A program made the position numbers and the translations under genes. The notes below the pieces were generated by a model, which was not told where the DNA came from, made no database searches, and was given only the letters and a program-made list of their open reading frames with translations. This document shows positions 23,770 through 32,356 of a DNA stretch of 33,809 bases, one piece after another. Numbering within the stretch: the first letter of the stretch is position 1; every line of letters starts with the position of its first letter. The stretch comes from Acidobacteriota bacterium (GTDB lineage: Bacteria; Acidobacteriota; Vicinamibacteria; Vicinamibacterales; CAVVIG01), in NCBI GenBank assembly GCA_023265155.1, contig JAHFUL010000017.1:1-33809 (forward strand). Direction: 5' to 3'.

Positions 23770-25758
23770 ATGGGTTCCCTCCCCCGCTTCCGTCAATTCT
23801 TCATCCTGAACTCGTCTCTCGTCGTGCTGCTGTGCGCAGCCCCGATCGTGCTGGCGCAGGACGCTCCGCCCCCCGCGCACATTGCCGTCGTCGATGGCAG
23901 CGCCACGCTCGAGCGCGAGCGCGGCGTCGAAGCGGCCACGCCCGGCCTTCCCGTGATTCCGGGCGATCGACTGCGCACGGCCGGCGGCCGCGTCGAACTG
24001 CTGTTCCCTGACGGGTCGGTCCTCGATGTGGACGAATACACGACCGTCGACATGCAATCGGACACGCTGCTGCGCCTGGTGGGTGGACGCCTGCTGCTCA
24101 CCGTGGCCGGCGCGATTGATCGAGCCGCCGCACTTCGCTACCAAGTGGACACGCCGGTCGCATCGGCGCGAAACGAGGGCCCTGGTGAGTTCCGGCTGGC
24201 CCTGCTGAACGCTCCCTCGGGGGTCGAGGGCGAGCTCGCGGTGCTCCGCGGCGCGGCTTACCTCACGACCGAAGCCGGATCCACGATCGTTCGGGCCGGA
24301 GAACGAAGCTTGGCTCGCGAGAGCTCCTCGCCGAGTCTTCCGCAGATATTCAACTCCGCGCGGTTCGATGCGTTCGACCGGTGGACGAGCGCGCGCCGCG
24401 ACGACCGCCTTGGGACCGCCTCGGTGCAGTATCTGCCGCGCGATCTTCAGACCTACGGCGGGACGTTCGATCGAAACGGCTCCTGGCGATACGAACCATC
24501 GTACGGCTACGTCTGGTTCCCCACGGTAACAGCCGGGTGGCGCCCGTATTACAACGGGTATTGGACGTCGGTTCGCTCCTATGGCTGGACGTGGATCGGT
24601 CTCGATCCCTGGGGCTGGCCGACACATCATTACGGCCGCTGGGGAGTGTCGCGCAGTCGCTGGTTCTGGATTCCCGATCGGCGATGGTCCGCGGCATGGG
24701 TTTCCTGGGCGGGTGCTCCCGGCTACGTGAGCTGGTGCCCGCTTGGATTCGACAACCGTCCGGTCTTCGCTTTGACGATCGCCTCGGGCAACCCCTGGGC
24801 GGGCTGGGTCCTCCTGCCGCGCACGCATTTCGGTACACCGGGACGACTTGTGCGGCAGTATGCCGTGGCATTGCCATCCCTTGCGCCTCATGTGCCGCTT
24901 GTCGTCCAGGCGGCGCCCCCTGTTCCCACTGGTCCACCCGCCCGGGCCGTTCCACGATCTTCGCCGCCGGGCGTCGGCTTTTCGGCTGCCGACAGAGCCA
25001 ATGCCGCCGCACCTGCCGGGACCTCGATTCCTGACGTCACGCGCGGACGCGCGGTGCCAAGGCAGCAAGCGACGACGGCACCAGTGAGCGCGGTCCGGCC
25101 GCCATCCGAATCGCCCGTTTTCAAACTGCCAATGCCGGACACGCGGCCCTCCGACTCGCCTGTGCGCGCTCAGGGCAGGCGCTCAGCGAATGCGCCATCT
25201 GCTGCCATTCAGTCCCGACCGTCGTCGGATGCGATTGCCGTTCCGGGCGCCAAGCCGTACCAGGACGGTGCGCGGTCTTCAACCAGCGCGACTACGACGC
25301 TGGGGCGAGCCCCGGAACCGAGGTCACAGGTTCTTTCGCCGGCGCCGATGCCGCGAACGCGAGCACCCGAGGCGAGACCCCGGTCGGACGGCACGATCGC
25401 GATGGGGCAGCCGCGATACGCTCCAGGGCGGCCGTCCACCTCGATGCCTTCAGGGGACGCGCCCGCGGCGAGGCCGCCGGTCGCGACGCCTCCCCCGTCA
25501 GCCCGCGCTGAAGGGCGGCCTCGACAGAGTGCACAAGGTTCACAGGGTTCACAAGGTTCACAGGGTTCACAGGGTTCGCAAGGTTCACAGGGTTCGCAAG
25601 GTTCACGGGGTTCACAAGGTTCACAAGGTTCACAGGGTTCGCAGAGTCCGCAGGCGCGTGCGGGGTCGCGGAGCGCGCCGGCTCAGTCCGCGGCACCGGC
25701 GCCCGGAGGAGCGCCGCAAGGCGCGCCGGCAGGTGCGCGGACAGCACACCGGCGCTAA
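23770..25758 (+). CDS. Exported FecR-domain/DUF6600-like protein with GSQ repeats
   Basis: A 662-residue exported protein. Signal peptide about 1-30 (ending VLAQDAPP). A FecR-like beta domain follows (IAVVDGSATLERE, PGDRLRTAGGRVELLFPDGSVLDV). A Trp/Tyr-rich domain (about 240-340) reads YGGTFDRNGSWRYEPSYGYVWFPT and YGWTWIGLDPWGWPTHHYGRWG, matching what I know as DUF6600. The rest is disordered, rich in Pro, Ala, Ser and Arg, probably extending into periplasm or cell surface. About residues 588-626 are Gly-Ser-Gln repeats encoded by the GGTTCACAG minisatellite. GAGG lies about 5 bp before ATG 23770. Divergent from dnaK; the following penicillin-binding protein gene starts 9 bp after its stop. 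Function unknown, possibly envelope structure. Confidence 0.85.
   Translation: MGSLPRFRQFFILNSSLVVLLCAAPIVLAQDAPPPAHIAVVDGSATLERERGVEAATPGLPVIPGDRLRTAGGRVELLFPDGSVLDVDEYTTVDMQSDTLLRLVGGRLLLTVAGAIDRAAALRYQVDTPVASARNEGPGEFRLALLNAPSGVEGELAVLRGAAYLTTEAGSTIVRAGERSLARESSSPSLPQIFNSARFDAFDRWTSARRDDRLGTASVQYLPRDLQTYGGTFDRNGSWRYEPSYGYVWFPTVTAGWRPYYNGYWTSVRSYGWTWIGLDPWGWPTHHYGRWGVSRSRWFWIPDRRWSAAWVSWAGAPGYVSWCPLGFDNRPVFALTIASGNPWAGWVLLPRTHFGTPGRLVRQYAVALPSLAPHVPLVVQAAPPVPTGPPARAVPRSSPPGVGFSAADRANAAAPAGTSIPDVTRGRAVPRQQATTAPVSAVRPPSESPVFKLPMPDTRPSDSPVRAQGRRSANAPSAAIQSRPSSDAIAVPGAKPYQDGARSSTSATTTLGRAPEPRSQVLSPAPMPRTRAPEARPRSDGTIAMGQPRYAPGRPSTSMPSGDAPAARPPVATPPPSARAEGRPRQSAQGSQGSQGSQGSQGSQGSQGSQGSRGSQGSQGSQGSQSPQARAGSRSAPAQSAAPAPGGAPQGAPAGARTAHRR
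25533..25648. repeat. 9-bp minisatellite in the FecR-like gene
   Basis: About 12-13 units of GGTTCACAG or GGTTCACAA, with GGTTCGCAG and GGTTCACGG variants, in frame. It is the same family as the arrays flanking the four-helix-bundle gene, and is translated here as (Gly-Ser-Gln)n with one Gly-Ser-Arg. Confidence 0.93.
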
Positions 25759-25767
25759 GATTGAGCG

Positions 25768-28098
25768 TTGGCTCACTACGTCTTCAAGTACGCTCGTGGC
25801 GCGGGCCTCGCCGCGCTCTTCGTGGTCGCGGCGACGGCCGGCATCCTGAGCGGCGTGCTCTTCGCGTACGCCGGCGATCTGCCTCAGATCTCTGCGCTCG
25901 ACAACTACGCGCCCAGCACGATCACCCGCATCTACGCGGCCGACGGACAGCCGATTGGTGATTTCGCCGTGCAGCGGCGCCTGGTCGTCGGGTACGACGA
26001 CATCGCCCCGCAACTGCGCCAGGCGATCATCGCCGCCGAGGACGGCGACTTCGATCGACATTTCGGCCTCAGCATTTCCAGCATTGCCGTCCGCATCGTC
26101 AGCGACATTCTGAGGGTCGTCAAGGACAAGATTGGCGGCCAGCCATCACGCCCGGCTGGCGCCAGCACGATCACACAGCAGCTCGCGCGCAATCTCCTGC
26201 CGGAAACGGTCGGCTATCAGATCGGTGACGTCAGCCTGGAGCGCAAGATTCGCGAGGCCATCGTCGCGATTCAGATTGAAAAGCGGTACACGAAGCGGGA
26301 AATTCTCACCTTCTACGCCAATCACATCCTTTTCGGCCACGGCACCTACGGCGTCGAGGCGGCCGCGCGGCTCTACTTCAGCAAGTCCGCGAAGGACGTC
26401 TCGCTCGAGGAAGCGGCCTTGCTCGCCGGCATCATTCAGTCCCCCGCACGCCAGAGCCCCTTCGTGAGCATCGAAGCGGCAACGCGACGCCGCAACTACG
26501 CGCTGCAGCGCATGGCGGATGAGGGCTTCATTGCGCAGTCGACGGCCGACGGGGCCAAGAAGAAGCCGGTCGTCGTGTACGGCCAGCCGCAGCAGCCGCG
26601 GTCGATCGCCCCGTTCTTCGTCGAGGAGGTGCGTCAGCATCTCGAACAGCAGTACGGCGCGAAGGCGCTCTACGAACACGGGCTGTCGGTGACCACGACG
26701 CTCGATGTGAAGCTTCAGGAGGCAGCGAACCGGGCCGTGGACCGGGGGATCCGGCAGGTGGACAGGAAACGCGGCTTTCGACCCACGCGGACGAACGTGA
26801 TCGCGAGCGGCTCCACCGTCGACAGGTTCAAGGATGAACGATGGTCGCGGCCCGTGGCAGTCGGCGATATCGTGCCTGCGGTGGTCGAATCTGTCGGGAA
26901 GCCGGCGCCCACCGGCGCGCGGCTGCGGATCGGTCGCTATCACGCCGACCTGGTCCGCGAGGGATTCGCCTGGACGCACCGGACCGCTGCGAGCGATGTG
27001 GTCACTGTTGGCGATCTCATCGAAGTCGAGATCACCAGGCTCGACGAGGCCGCCGCAACCGCGACCGTGATCCTGGATCAGGCGCCGCTCGTGCAGGGCG
27101 CCCTGATCGCCATCGACAACCGCACCGGACAAATCCGGGCGGAGGTGGGCGGTTCGAACTTCAATCGAAGCAAGTTCAACCGCGCCATCCAGGCTTACCG
27201 GCAGCTGGGTTCGACATTCAAGCCGATTGTCTATACGGCAGCCGTCGACCGCGGGTTCACGCCCGTATCGACGATTGTCGATGCGCCCGTCAGCTACGCG
27301 GCCGGCAACGGGCAGACGTACACGCCACAGAACTACGATCGCAAGTTTGAAGGCGGCATCACGCTGCGCCGCGCGCTCGAGGACTCGCGCAACATTCCCG
27401 CCATCAAGACCATGGATGCCGTGGGTCCGCCGACGGTGCTGGCGTACGCCAAACGCTTCGGCTTCAAGGAGAACTTCGGGCCGTACCTGCCGATCGCGCT
27501 CGGCGCGGGCGACGCGACCTTGCTCGAAGTCACCAGCGCGTACACGGTGTTTCCGAATCAGGGCGTGCGAATGAAACCGTTCGACGTGCTGAAGGTTCTC
27601 GATCGCGACGGGAACCTGCTGGAAGAAAACCGCAGTGAACCGACCGACGCTATACGCGCCGACACGGCGTTCATCATGACCAACCTGCTGCGCGGGGTCG
27701 TCGAACGGGGGACAGCCGCCTCCGCGGCGAGCCTGAACTGGCCGCTGGCCGGCAAGACCGGCACCGTCGACAACAACACCGACGCCTGGTTCATCGGATT
27801 CGACCCGAACATCACGGTCGGAGTCTGGGTCGGACTCGATGAAAAGAAACCGCTGGGGCCAAACGAGACCGGCGCGGTGGCCGCGCTGCCAATCTGGATC
27901 GACTTCATGAAGGCCTACATCGCCGCGCAACCAGACGCGGAGCATCCGCCGAAGTTCGAAGTGCCGGGGAACATCGTGTTCCTCTGGGTGGATAAAGCGA
28001 CGGGAGCGGTGCTGCCTGGCGAGGCGGGCGGCGGCATCCGCGAGGCGTTCATTGCCGGCACTCAGCCGGGTGCGGATACCTTCCTGCATCAACCCTGA
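25768..28098 (+). CDS. Class A penicillin-binding protein (PBP1A type)
   Basis: A 776-residue bifunctional peptidoglycan synthase. One N-terminal membrane helix (about 10-34) is followed by a GT51 glycosyltransferase domain with catalytic E91 in AAEDGDFDRHFG and ASTITQQLARNL. The transpeptidase domain has S-x-x-K at S482-K485 (LGSTFKP), S-x-N at S540-N542 (DSRN) and KTGT at 663-666. An OB-like insert (about 350-440) separates the two, as in PBP1A. The start is TTG 25768: a TGA at 25762 closes the frame and no ATG is near. It follows the FecR-like gene by 9 bp and precedes the PA14 gene by 7 bp, so the three are probably co-transcribed. All catalytic motifs are intact. Confidence 0.95.
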   Translation: MAHYVFKYARGAGLAALFVVAATAGILSGVLFAYAGDLPQISALDNYAPSTITRIYAADGQPIGDFAVQRRLVVGYDDIAPQLRQAIIAAEDGDFDRHFGLSISSIAVRIVSDILRVVKDKIGGQPSRPAGASTITQQLARNLLPETVGYQIGDVSLERKIREAIVAIQIEKRYTKREILTFYANHILFGHGTYGVEAAARLYFSKSAKDVSLEEAALLAGIIQSPARQSPFVSIEAATRRRNYALQRMADEGFIAQSTADGAKKKPVVVYGQPQQPRSIAPFFVEEVRQHLEQQYGAKALYEHGLSVTTTLDVKLQEAANRAVDRGIRQVDRKRGFRPTRTNVIASGSTVDRFKDERWSRPVAVGDIVPAVVESVGKPAPTGARLRIGRYHADLVREGFAWTHRTAASDVVTVGDLIEVEITRLDEAAATATVILDQAPLVQGALIAIDNRTGQIRAEVGGSNFNRSKFNRAIQAYRQLGSTFKPIVYTAAVDRGFTPVSTIVDAPVSYAAGNGQTYTPQNYDRKFEGGITLRRALEDSRNIPAIKTMDAVGPPTVLAYAKRFGFKENFGPYLPIALGAGDATLLEVTSAYTVFPNQGVRMKPFDVLKVLDRDGNLLEENRSEPTDAIRADTAFIMTNLLRGVVERGTAASAASLNWPLAGKTGTVDNNTDAWFIGFDPNITVGVWVGLDEKKPLGPNETGAVAALPIWIDFMKAYIAAQPDAEHPPKFEVPGNIVFLWVDKATGAVLPGEAGGGIREAFIAGTQPGADTFLHQP

Positions 28099-28105
28099 TC
28101 GCGAC

Positions 28106-30334
28106 GTGCATCGTTCGACGAACGTCTGGGTGATCGTTCTCGTGTGCGCCTGCGCCGCCATCGGGATGGCCCGGTTGGCGCTGGATATCGAGCACGGCCT
28201 CGCCGCCGAGTATTTCGATGAGCTCGACCCTCGCGCTGAACGCCTGTTCCGCATGGTCGACTCGCACGTCTCGACGGCACAAGTCACTGCCTCGTGGCTC
28301 GATAACCCTCCTGTCGCCTTCCGAGTCCGATGGTCCGGGTACCTCAACGTTCGGGAAGGGGGCCGATACACGTTCGCGCTTCGGTCCGACGATGGGTCGA
28401 CGCTGTCCGTGGACGGGCAGATGACCGTGGACAACGGCGGCCGACACGCAGCGCAGGTGCGCGCAGGGACCATTCAGCTCGATGAGGGACCGCACGCCAT
28501 CCGCATCGAGTTCGCCAACGAAGTGGGCGGCTTCGACCTGGACTGGTCATGGGCGCACGAAGGGGCGGTACTTGCGCCCATACCATCGTGGCTGCTGACG
28601 CCTCGCCGAGCGGGACTTGCGCCCCTGGTGACGGCGCGCGCGCTCGACTGGCTGCTGTGGGCCGTTCTCGCCGCGACGGCGGTCGCCGTCGCACCCGGTT
28701 GTGTCCGGGTTGCACGCGCGACGGCTGGGCGCTTTCCGCGAGCGGCCGCCCTCGTGTTCTTCATCGCTCTTACGTTGGCGGAGACCTGGCCGCTCGCCGC
28801 ACATCCTGCGCGCCTGTCACGCAACGACAACGGCGATACGGTGGTAAATGAATGGACCATCGCGTGGGTTGCCCACCAGGCCCCGCGCGATCCGCTGCAC
28901 CTTTACGCCGCAAACATCTTCTACCCCCGCACGAACACGCTGGCGTACTCGGAGTCGATGCTTGTGCAGGCCGCCATGGGGGCGCCGCTTGCCTGGCTTG
29001 GCGCTTCGCCCGTGCTGACCTACAACGTGGTGCTGATGCTTGGGTTCGCGCTCACCGGATGGACGATGTGTCTCGCCATCCAGCGATGGACCGGCGACTG
29101 GAGCGCCGGGCTCGTGTCGGGCCTGCTACTGGCCTTCAACGCGCATTCGTTCACCCGTCTTCCACACCTGCAGGCGCTGCATGCCGAGTTTCTGCCGCTG
29201 TCGATGGTCGCACTCGACGCCGTGCTCCGCGATCCACGCGTCGGCCACGCCCTGCGCCTGGGCATGTACTTCACGCTCCAGGCGCTGACGTCCGTGTATC
29301 TGCTCGTCTTCACGGCGTCGGCGATGGCGGCGGCCGCGCTCGTGCGACCGGAGACATGGTGGGGCAGAAGGTTCACGCCGGTTGTGAGCAGGCTGCTGCT
29401 GGCCGCTATCGTCTCGGCGATCGTGCTGTTCCCCTATCTGCTGCCGTATTGGACGGTCTACCGGCAACAGGGCGTCGCGACCGGTGCAGCCACCGCGACT
29501 TCGTCTGGGGCGATCTGGGCTCACTATCTGGGTACGCCCAGCCGAATCGACTATGCCGTGTTCTCTCACAAGTACTTCGCAGGCGTCGCGCTGTTCCCAG
29601 GTGTGATCGGTCTTGTCCTGACGGCGCTCGCCCTCGGCACCGGGCAGGCATTCCGCGACGCTCGAGCGAGGATGTGCCTCCGCGTTGGCGTGTGTGGTCT
29701 GGCACTGTCGTTTGGCAACAAGACGCCCGGATACGCGGCGCTCCATCGCGTCCTGCCGCTCCTTCAAGCGGTTCGCGACGTCCCTCGCTTCGGTTACCTC
29801 GTGATCTTCGCGGTGTCGGCGCTTGCCGGTTTTGGCGTTGTTGGGCTGCGTGCGCGCATCCATCGAGGATGGTGGCCCTGGTGCGCCGCGACGCTTCTGG
29901 CGGCGATCGCGCTTGAAACAGCCGTGGCGCCGATCCGGTTCACGCGCTTCGAAGGCGTCCCCTCCATCTACTCGCAGCTGCGTGACGTCGCGAGCTCGAT
30001 CGTCATCGAAATGCCGATCTATGATCGCATTGCGGCATTCCACAACGCGCCCTACCTCTTGAACTCCACAGCGCATTGGAAGCCGATGGTGAACGGGTAC
30101 ATCGGCTTCGAGCCGACGGGCTATCGGGAGACAGTCGACGAGTGCCGCTATTTTCCGGCTGAGCGCGGCGTCGCGGCCATGCAGGCCGCCGGCATCACGC
30201 ACGTGTTCGTGCATCTGCGTCTTTATGGGGAAGGAATCGTCGACACGATCGACGCGAATCCCGCCTTTCACCAGCTGGCGCGGAAGGGAGAGATCGTTCT
30301 GTATCGCCTCGACCCGCCAGGCGCGCAGCCCTAG
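28106..30334 (+). CDS. PA14-domain polytopic membrane protein (GT-C-like)
   Basis: A 742-residue membrane protein. One N-terminal helix (VWVIVLVCACAAIGMARLAL) is followed by an extracytoplasmic PA14-type carbohydrate-binding domain (about 30-150). It includes GLAAEYFDE, FRVRWSGYLNVREGGRYTFALRSDDGSTLSVDG and DEGPHAIRIEFAN. About ten or more helices follow with GT-C glycosyltransferase-like features: acidic N-D-N-G-D after the second helix and TWPLAAHPARLSRNDNGDT. The C-terminal soluble part reads PSIYSQLRDVASSIVIEMPIYD. It may transfer or flip sugars from lipid carriers at the cell envelope; substrate unknown. The frame is open back to 28052 inside the previous gene, but GTG 28106, 7 bp after its stop, fits best; no ribosome site is clear. 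Its TAG stop lies in the left end of a MITE-like element. Confidence 0.82.
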   Translation: MHRSTNVWVIVLVCACAAIGMARLALDIEHGLAAEYFDELDPRAERLFRMVDSHVSTAQVTASWLDNPPVAFRVRWSGYLNVREGGRYTFALRSDDGSTLSVDGQMTVDNGGRHAAQVRAGTIQLDEGPHAIRIEFANEVGGFDLDWSWAHEGAVLAPIPSWLLTPRRAGLAPLVTARALDWLLWAVLAATAVAVAPGCVRVARATAGRFPRAAALVFFIALTLAETWPLAAHPARLSRNDNGDTVVNEWTIAWVAHQAPRDPLHLYAANIFYPRTNTLAYSESMLVQAAMGAPLAWLGASPVLTYNVVLMLGFALTGWTMCLAIQRWTGDWSAGLVSGLLLAFNAHSFTRLPHLQALHAEFLPLSMVALDAVLRDPRVGHALRLGMYFTLQALTSVYLLVFTASAMAAAALVRPETWWGRRFTPVVSRLLLAAIVSAIVLFPYLLPYWTVYRQQGVATGAATATSSGAIWAHYLGTPSRIDYAVFSHKYFAGVALFPGVIGLVLTALALGTGQAFRDARARMCLRVGVCGLALSFGNKTPGYAALHRVLPLLQAVRDVPRFGYLVIFAVSALAGFGVVGLRARIHRGWWPWCAATLLAAIALETAVAPIRFTRFEGVPSIYSQLRDVASSIVIEMPIYDRIAAFHNAPYLLNSTAHWKPMVNGYIGFEPTGYRETVDECRYFPAERGVAAMQAAGITHVFVHLRLYGEGIVDTIDANPAFHQLARKGEIVLYRLDPPGAQP

Positions 30335-30476
30335 CAGCCCGTGGTGAAAGCCAGATCGGGCTGTTGCAGTCCGAGGCGCACGAGAACAAGGGGTCAGACC
30401 CCTTTTCTTTGCGCGGGTGGAAAACGCGTCTGACCCCTTTTTTCGGCGGCAACGCACTTGCGCCACGGACTGGCAG
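30331..30476. mobile_element. MITE-like element, copy 2 (146 bp, inverted ends)
   Basis: Same parts as the copy at 9792-9935: left end CTAGCAGCCCGTGGTG, inverted right end CTGCCAGTCCGTGGCG, palindrome GGGGTCAGACCCC near 30390 and a GTCTGACCCC near 30429. Shared stretches such as ATCGGGCT, TTGCAGT, CGAGGCGCA and the final CAACGCACTTGCGCCACGGACTG confirm common origin. The left end supplies the TAG of the PA14 gene; the right end joins a decayed minus-strand gene. Confidence 0.78.
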
Positions 30477-30711
30477 TGAAGCTGCTGTTGTGCGCGACGA
30501 CCACCGCCATCGCGGCGTTGGTCGCCATCATTCCGATGGCTTGCGCGCGGTGACCCGAGCGCCACAGACGTTCGGATAGGAGAATGGATCCGGCCGTCAC
30601 GCCGCTTCAGATCGACCAGACGGCCGCCGGCGAGCCCGCCGCCCCGCGCATGATCCCGTTCGATTCCGCGGCGACGCGCGCGACGCCCTTTGTCGTTGTG
30701 CTGGGCGTCGA
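30477..30711 (-). pseudogene. Remnant of a small membrane protein gene
   Basis: One minus-strand frame reads STPSTTTKGVARVAAESNG, MRGAAGSPAAVWSI, a TGA stop (30607-30609), then SGVTAGSILLSERLWRSGHRA and GMMATNAAMAVVVAHN. The pattern (S-T near the start, E-x-N-x-x-M-R, a small-residue helix, A-x-N at the end) looks like the DUF5658-type small membrane proteins of this group. It has lost its start, carries an internal stop and runs into the MITE-like element at its 3' end. Family assignment is from memory and tentative. Apart from this remnant and the element, the 405-bp gap between the PA14 and NtrC genes shows nothing else. Confidence 0.5.
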
Positions 30712-30739
30712 TCAAGCGATCGGGACGCTTCGGAAGCCA

Positions 30740-32149
30740 TCAGTGCCCCGGCTGACTGGCCTTCGGCTCGGCGTGCCCGAGACGATCCAGCCATCGATAC
30801 AAAGAACGGCGGCTGATCCCGAGCAGGCGCGCCGCCTCGGTTTTGTTGCCGCGGGCCTGTCTCAACACCCGATCGATCTGGCCGCGTTGAGCGCTCGACA
30901 GACTGTCGCCGACAGTCGGCGGTTCCGTCGCTGCTGACGCGTGCTCGAGGGCTCCGGCGGCGGACGAGCCGATTCTCATCGCCTGTCGCACCTCGCGCTC
31001 GCCAAGGATTCTGGCTTCGCTCAGCAGGCAGGCGCGCTCGAGCACGTTCCTCAGCTCGCGGATGTTGCCGGGCCACTGGGATTCCTGGAGCGCCCGCTCG
31101 GCAGCCGTCGTCACGCCGGTCAGCGGACGTTGCAGACGGGCCGCGTTTTCCCGGACGAACGCCGCCGTGAGGAGCGGAATGTCTTCGCGGCGGTCGCGCA
31201 GCGGCGGCAGATGAATCTCGAGCACGTTCAGCCGGAAGTACAAATCGCTTCGAAAGCGGCCCGCAGCGCCTTCCGCCCTGAGATCGCGGCTGGTGGCGGC
31301 AATCACGCGAACGTCGACGTGCCTGGTCTCGAGCGATCCGACGCGTTGCACGTCGCCGTACTCGACCGCCCGCAGGAGCTTCGGTTGTACGCTCAATGGC
31401 AGCTCTCCCACCTCGTCCAGAAAGAGCGTGCCGCCGTCGGCGTGCTCGAAGAGGCCGACTTTCGTTTCGGTCGCGCCGGTAAACGCGCCGCGCTGATGGC
31501 CGAACAGCTCGCTTTCGAACAGGGCGTCGACCACGGCCGAGCAGTTCACCGTGAGAAAACGGCCTTGACGGCGCGGTCCGAGCTGTTGAAACGCGCGCGC
31601 CACCAGTTCCTTGCCTGTCCCGGTTTCGCCGGTGATGAGCAGCGTGCGGACGTGCGGCGCCAGCCTGCGGATCGAATCGAACAGATCCTGCATCGCGGCG
31701 CTGCGTCCAATGGTGCCGTGGAACTCGAATCGCCGCGCGACATCGGCGTCGATCTCCAGCAGCGCCTCGCGGCGCTCGATACCCTTCAGGACGGTTGTCA
31801 GCAGACCGCGAAGGCGGTCGAAATCGAGCGGCTTGGTCAGATAGTCGAGCGCGCCGAGCTTCACGGCCTCGATCGCGGTGTCGACGCTCGCGTGCGCGGT
31901 CATGAGCACCACCGCACACTCGGGATCGACGTCGCGTATCGCCCGCAACACCTCCAGGCCGTTGATCTCCGGCATCTGCAGATCGACGAGCACGACGTCG
32001 GGGCGCAGCTCGTCGATTTCCGCCAGGACGCCGCTTGCGCCGTCATGACAGACGACGTTGAATTGCAGGGTCCGCGCGAAGCGTTCGACGAGGGCCAGGA
32101 TGCCCGGCTCGTCGTCGATCGCGAGCAGCGTGGGTCCGAGACTGTTCAT
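30740..32149 (-). CDS. Sigma-54-dependent response regulator (NtrC family)
   Basis: A 469-residue regulator. The receiver (about 5-120) has acidic DDE, phospho-acceptor D56 (VLVDLQMP) and K106 (TKPL). The AAA+ sigma-54 activator domain (about 144-370) has Walker A GETGTGK (174-180), the sigma-54 contact loop GAFTGA (221-226), Walker [14 protein letters not shown] and the arginine finger region [11 protein letters not shown]. The C-terminal Fis-type helix-turn-helix is [24 protein letters not shown]. When phosphorylated it should open sigma-54 promoters. The ATG overlaps the stop of the 69-aa DHp protein (ATGA), making it the third gene of a signalling operon. Target genes not visible; no clear sigma-54 promoter was recognised in the window. 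Confidence 0.95.
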   Translation of the reverse strand: MNSLGPTLLAIDDEPGILALVERFARTLQFNVVCHDGASGVLAEIDELRPDVVLVDLQMPEINGLEVLRAIRDVDPECAVVLMTAHASVDTAIEAVKLGALDYLTKPLDFDRLRGLLTTVLKGIERREALLEIDADVARRFEFHGTIGRSAAMQDLFDSIRRLAPHVRTLLITGETGTGKELVARAFQQLGPRRQGRFLTVNCSAVVDALFESELFGHQRGAFTGATETKVGLFEHADGGTLFLDEVGELPLSVQPKLLRAVEYGDVQRVGSLETRHVDVRVIAATSRDLRAEGAAGRFRSDLYFRLNVLEIHLPPLRDRREDIPLLTAAFVRENAARLQRPLTGVTTAAERALQESQWPGNIRELRNVLERACLLSEARILGEREVRQAMRIGSSAAGALEHASAATEPPTVGDSLSSAQRGQIDRVLRQARGNKTEAARLLGISRRSLYRWLDRLGHAEPKASQPGH

Positions 32150-32355
32150 CGGCCGCTCTCGTCTTCCTTCTGCGGCACGCGCCCCATCGCGCCCATCGCG
32201 CGCTCTGCGGCATCGTGAATTTCCTGGAGATCGTGACGCCTGGCGTCGTCGCCTTCCAGCTCCTGAAGGAGGATCTCGCTGAAACCGAGAATGATGCTCA
32301 GTTGATTCCTCACGTCGTGCAGCCAGCGATCGAATGACCGTGTGGCATCGGCCAC
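32146..32355 (-). CDS. Stand-alone histidine-kinase DHp domain, 69 aa
   Basis: A 69-residue protein that is almost only a HisKA-type dimerisation/phosphoacceptor hairpin. Helix 1 reads SFDRWLHDVRNQLSIILGFSEILLQEL, with an H-box H-D-x-x-N-x-L around H14. Helix 2 reads ARRHDLQEIHDAAERAMGAM. There is no HATPase domain and no room for one. The start is GTG 32355, one base after the HD-GYP regulator's stop; its own stop overlaps the NtrC-type gene (ATGA). Position between two response regulators suggests a phosphotransfer or dimerisation partner, like Spo0B or an Hpt protein, but decay of a full kinase is also possible. Confidence 0.75.
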   Translation of the reverse strand: MADATRSFDRWLHDVRNQLSIILGFSEILLQELEGDDARRHDLQEIHDAAERAMGAMGRVPQKEDESGR

Positions 32356-32356
32356 G

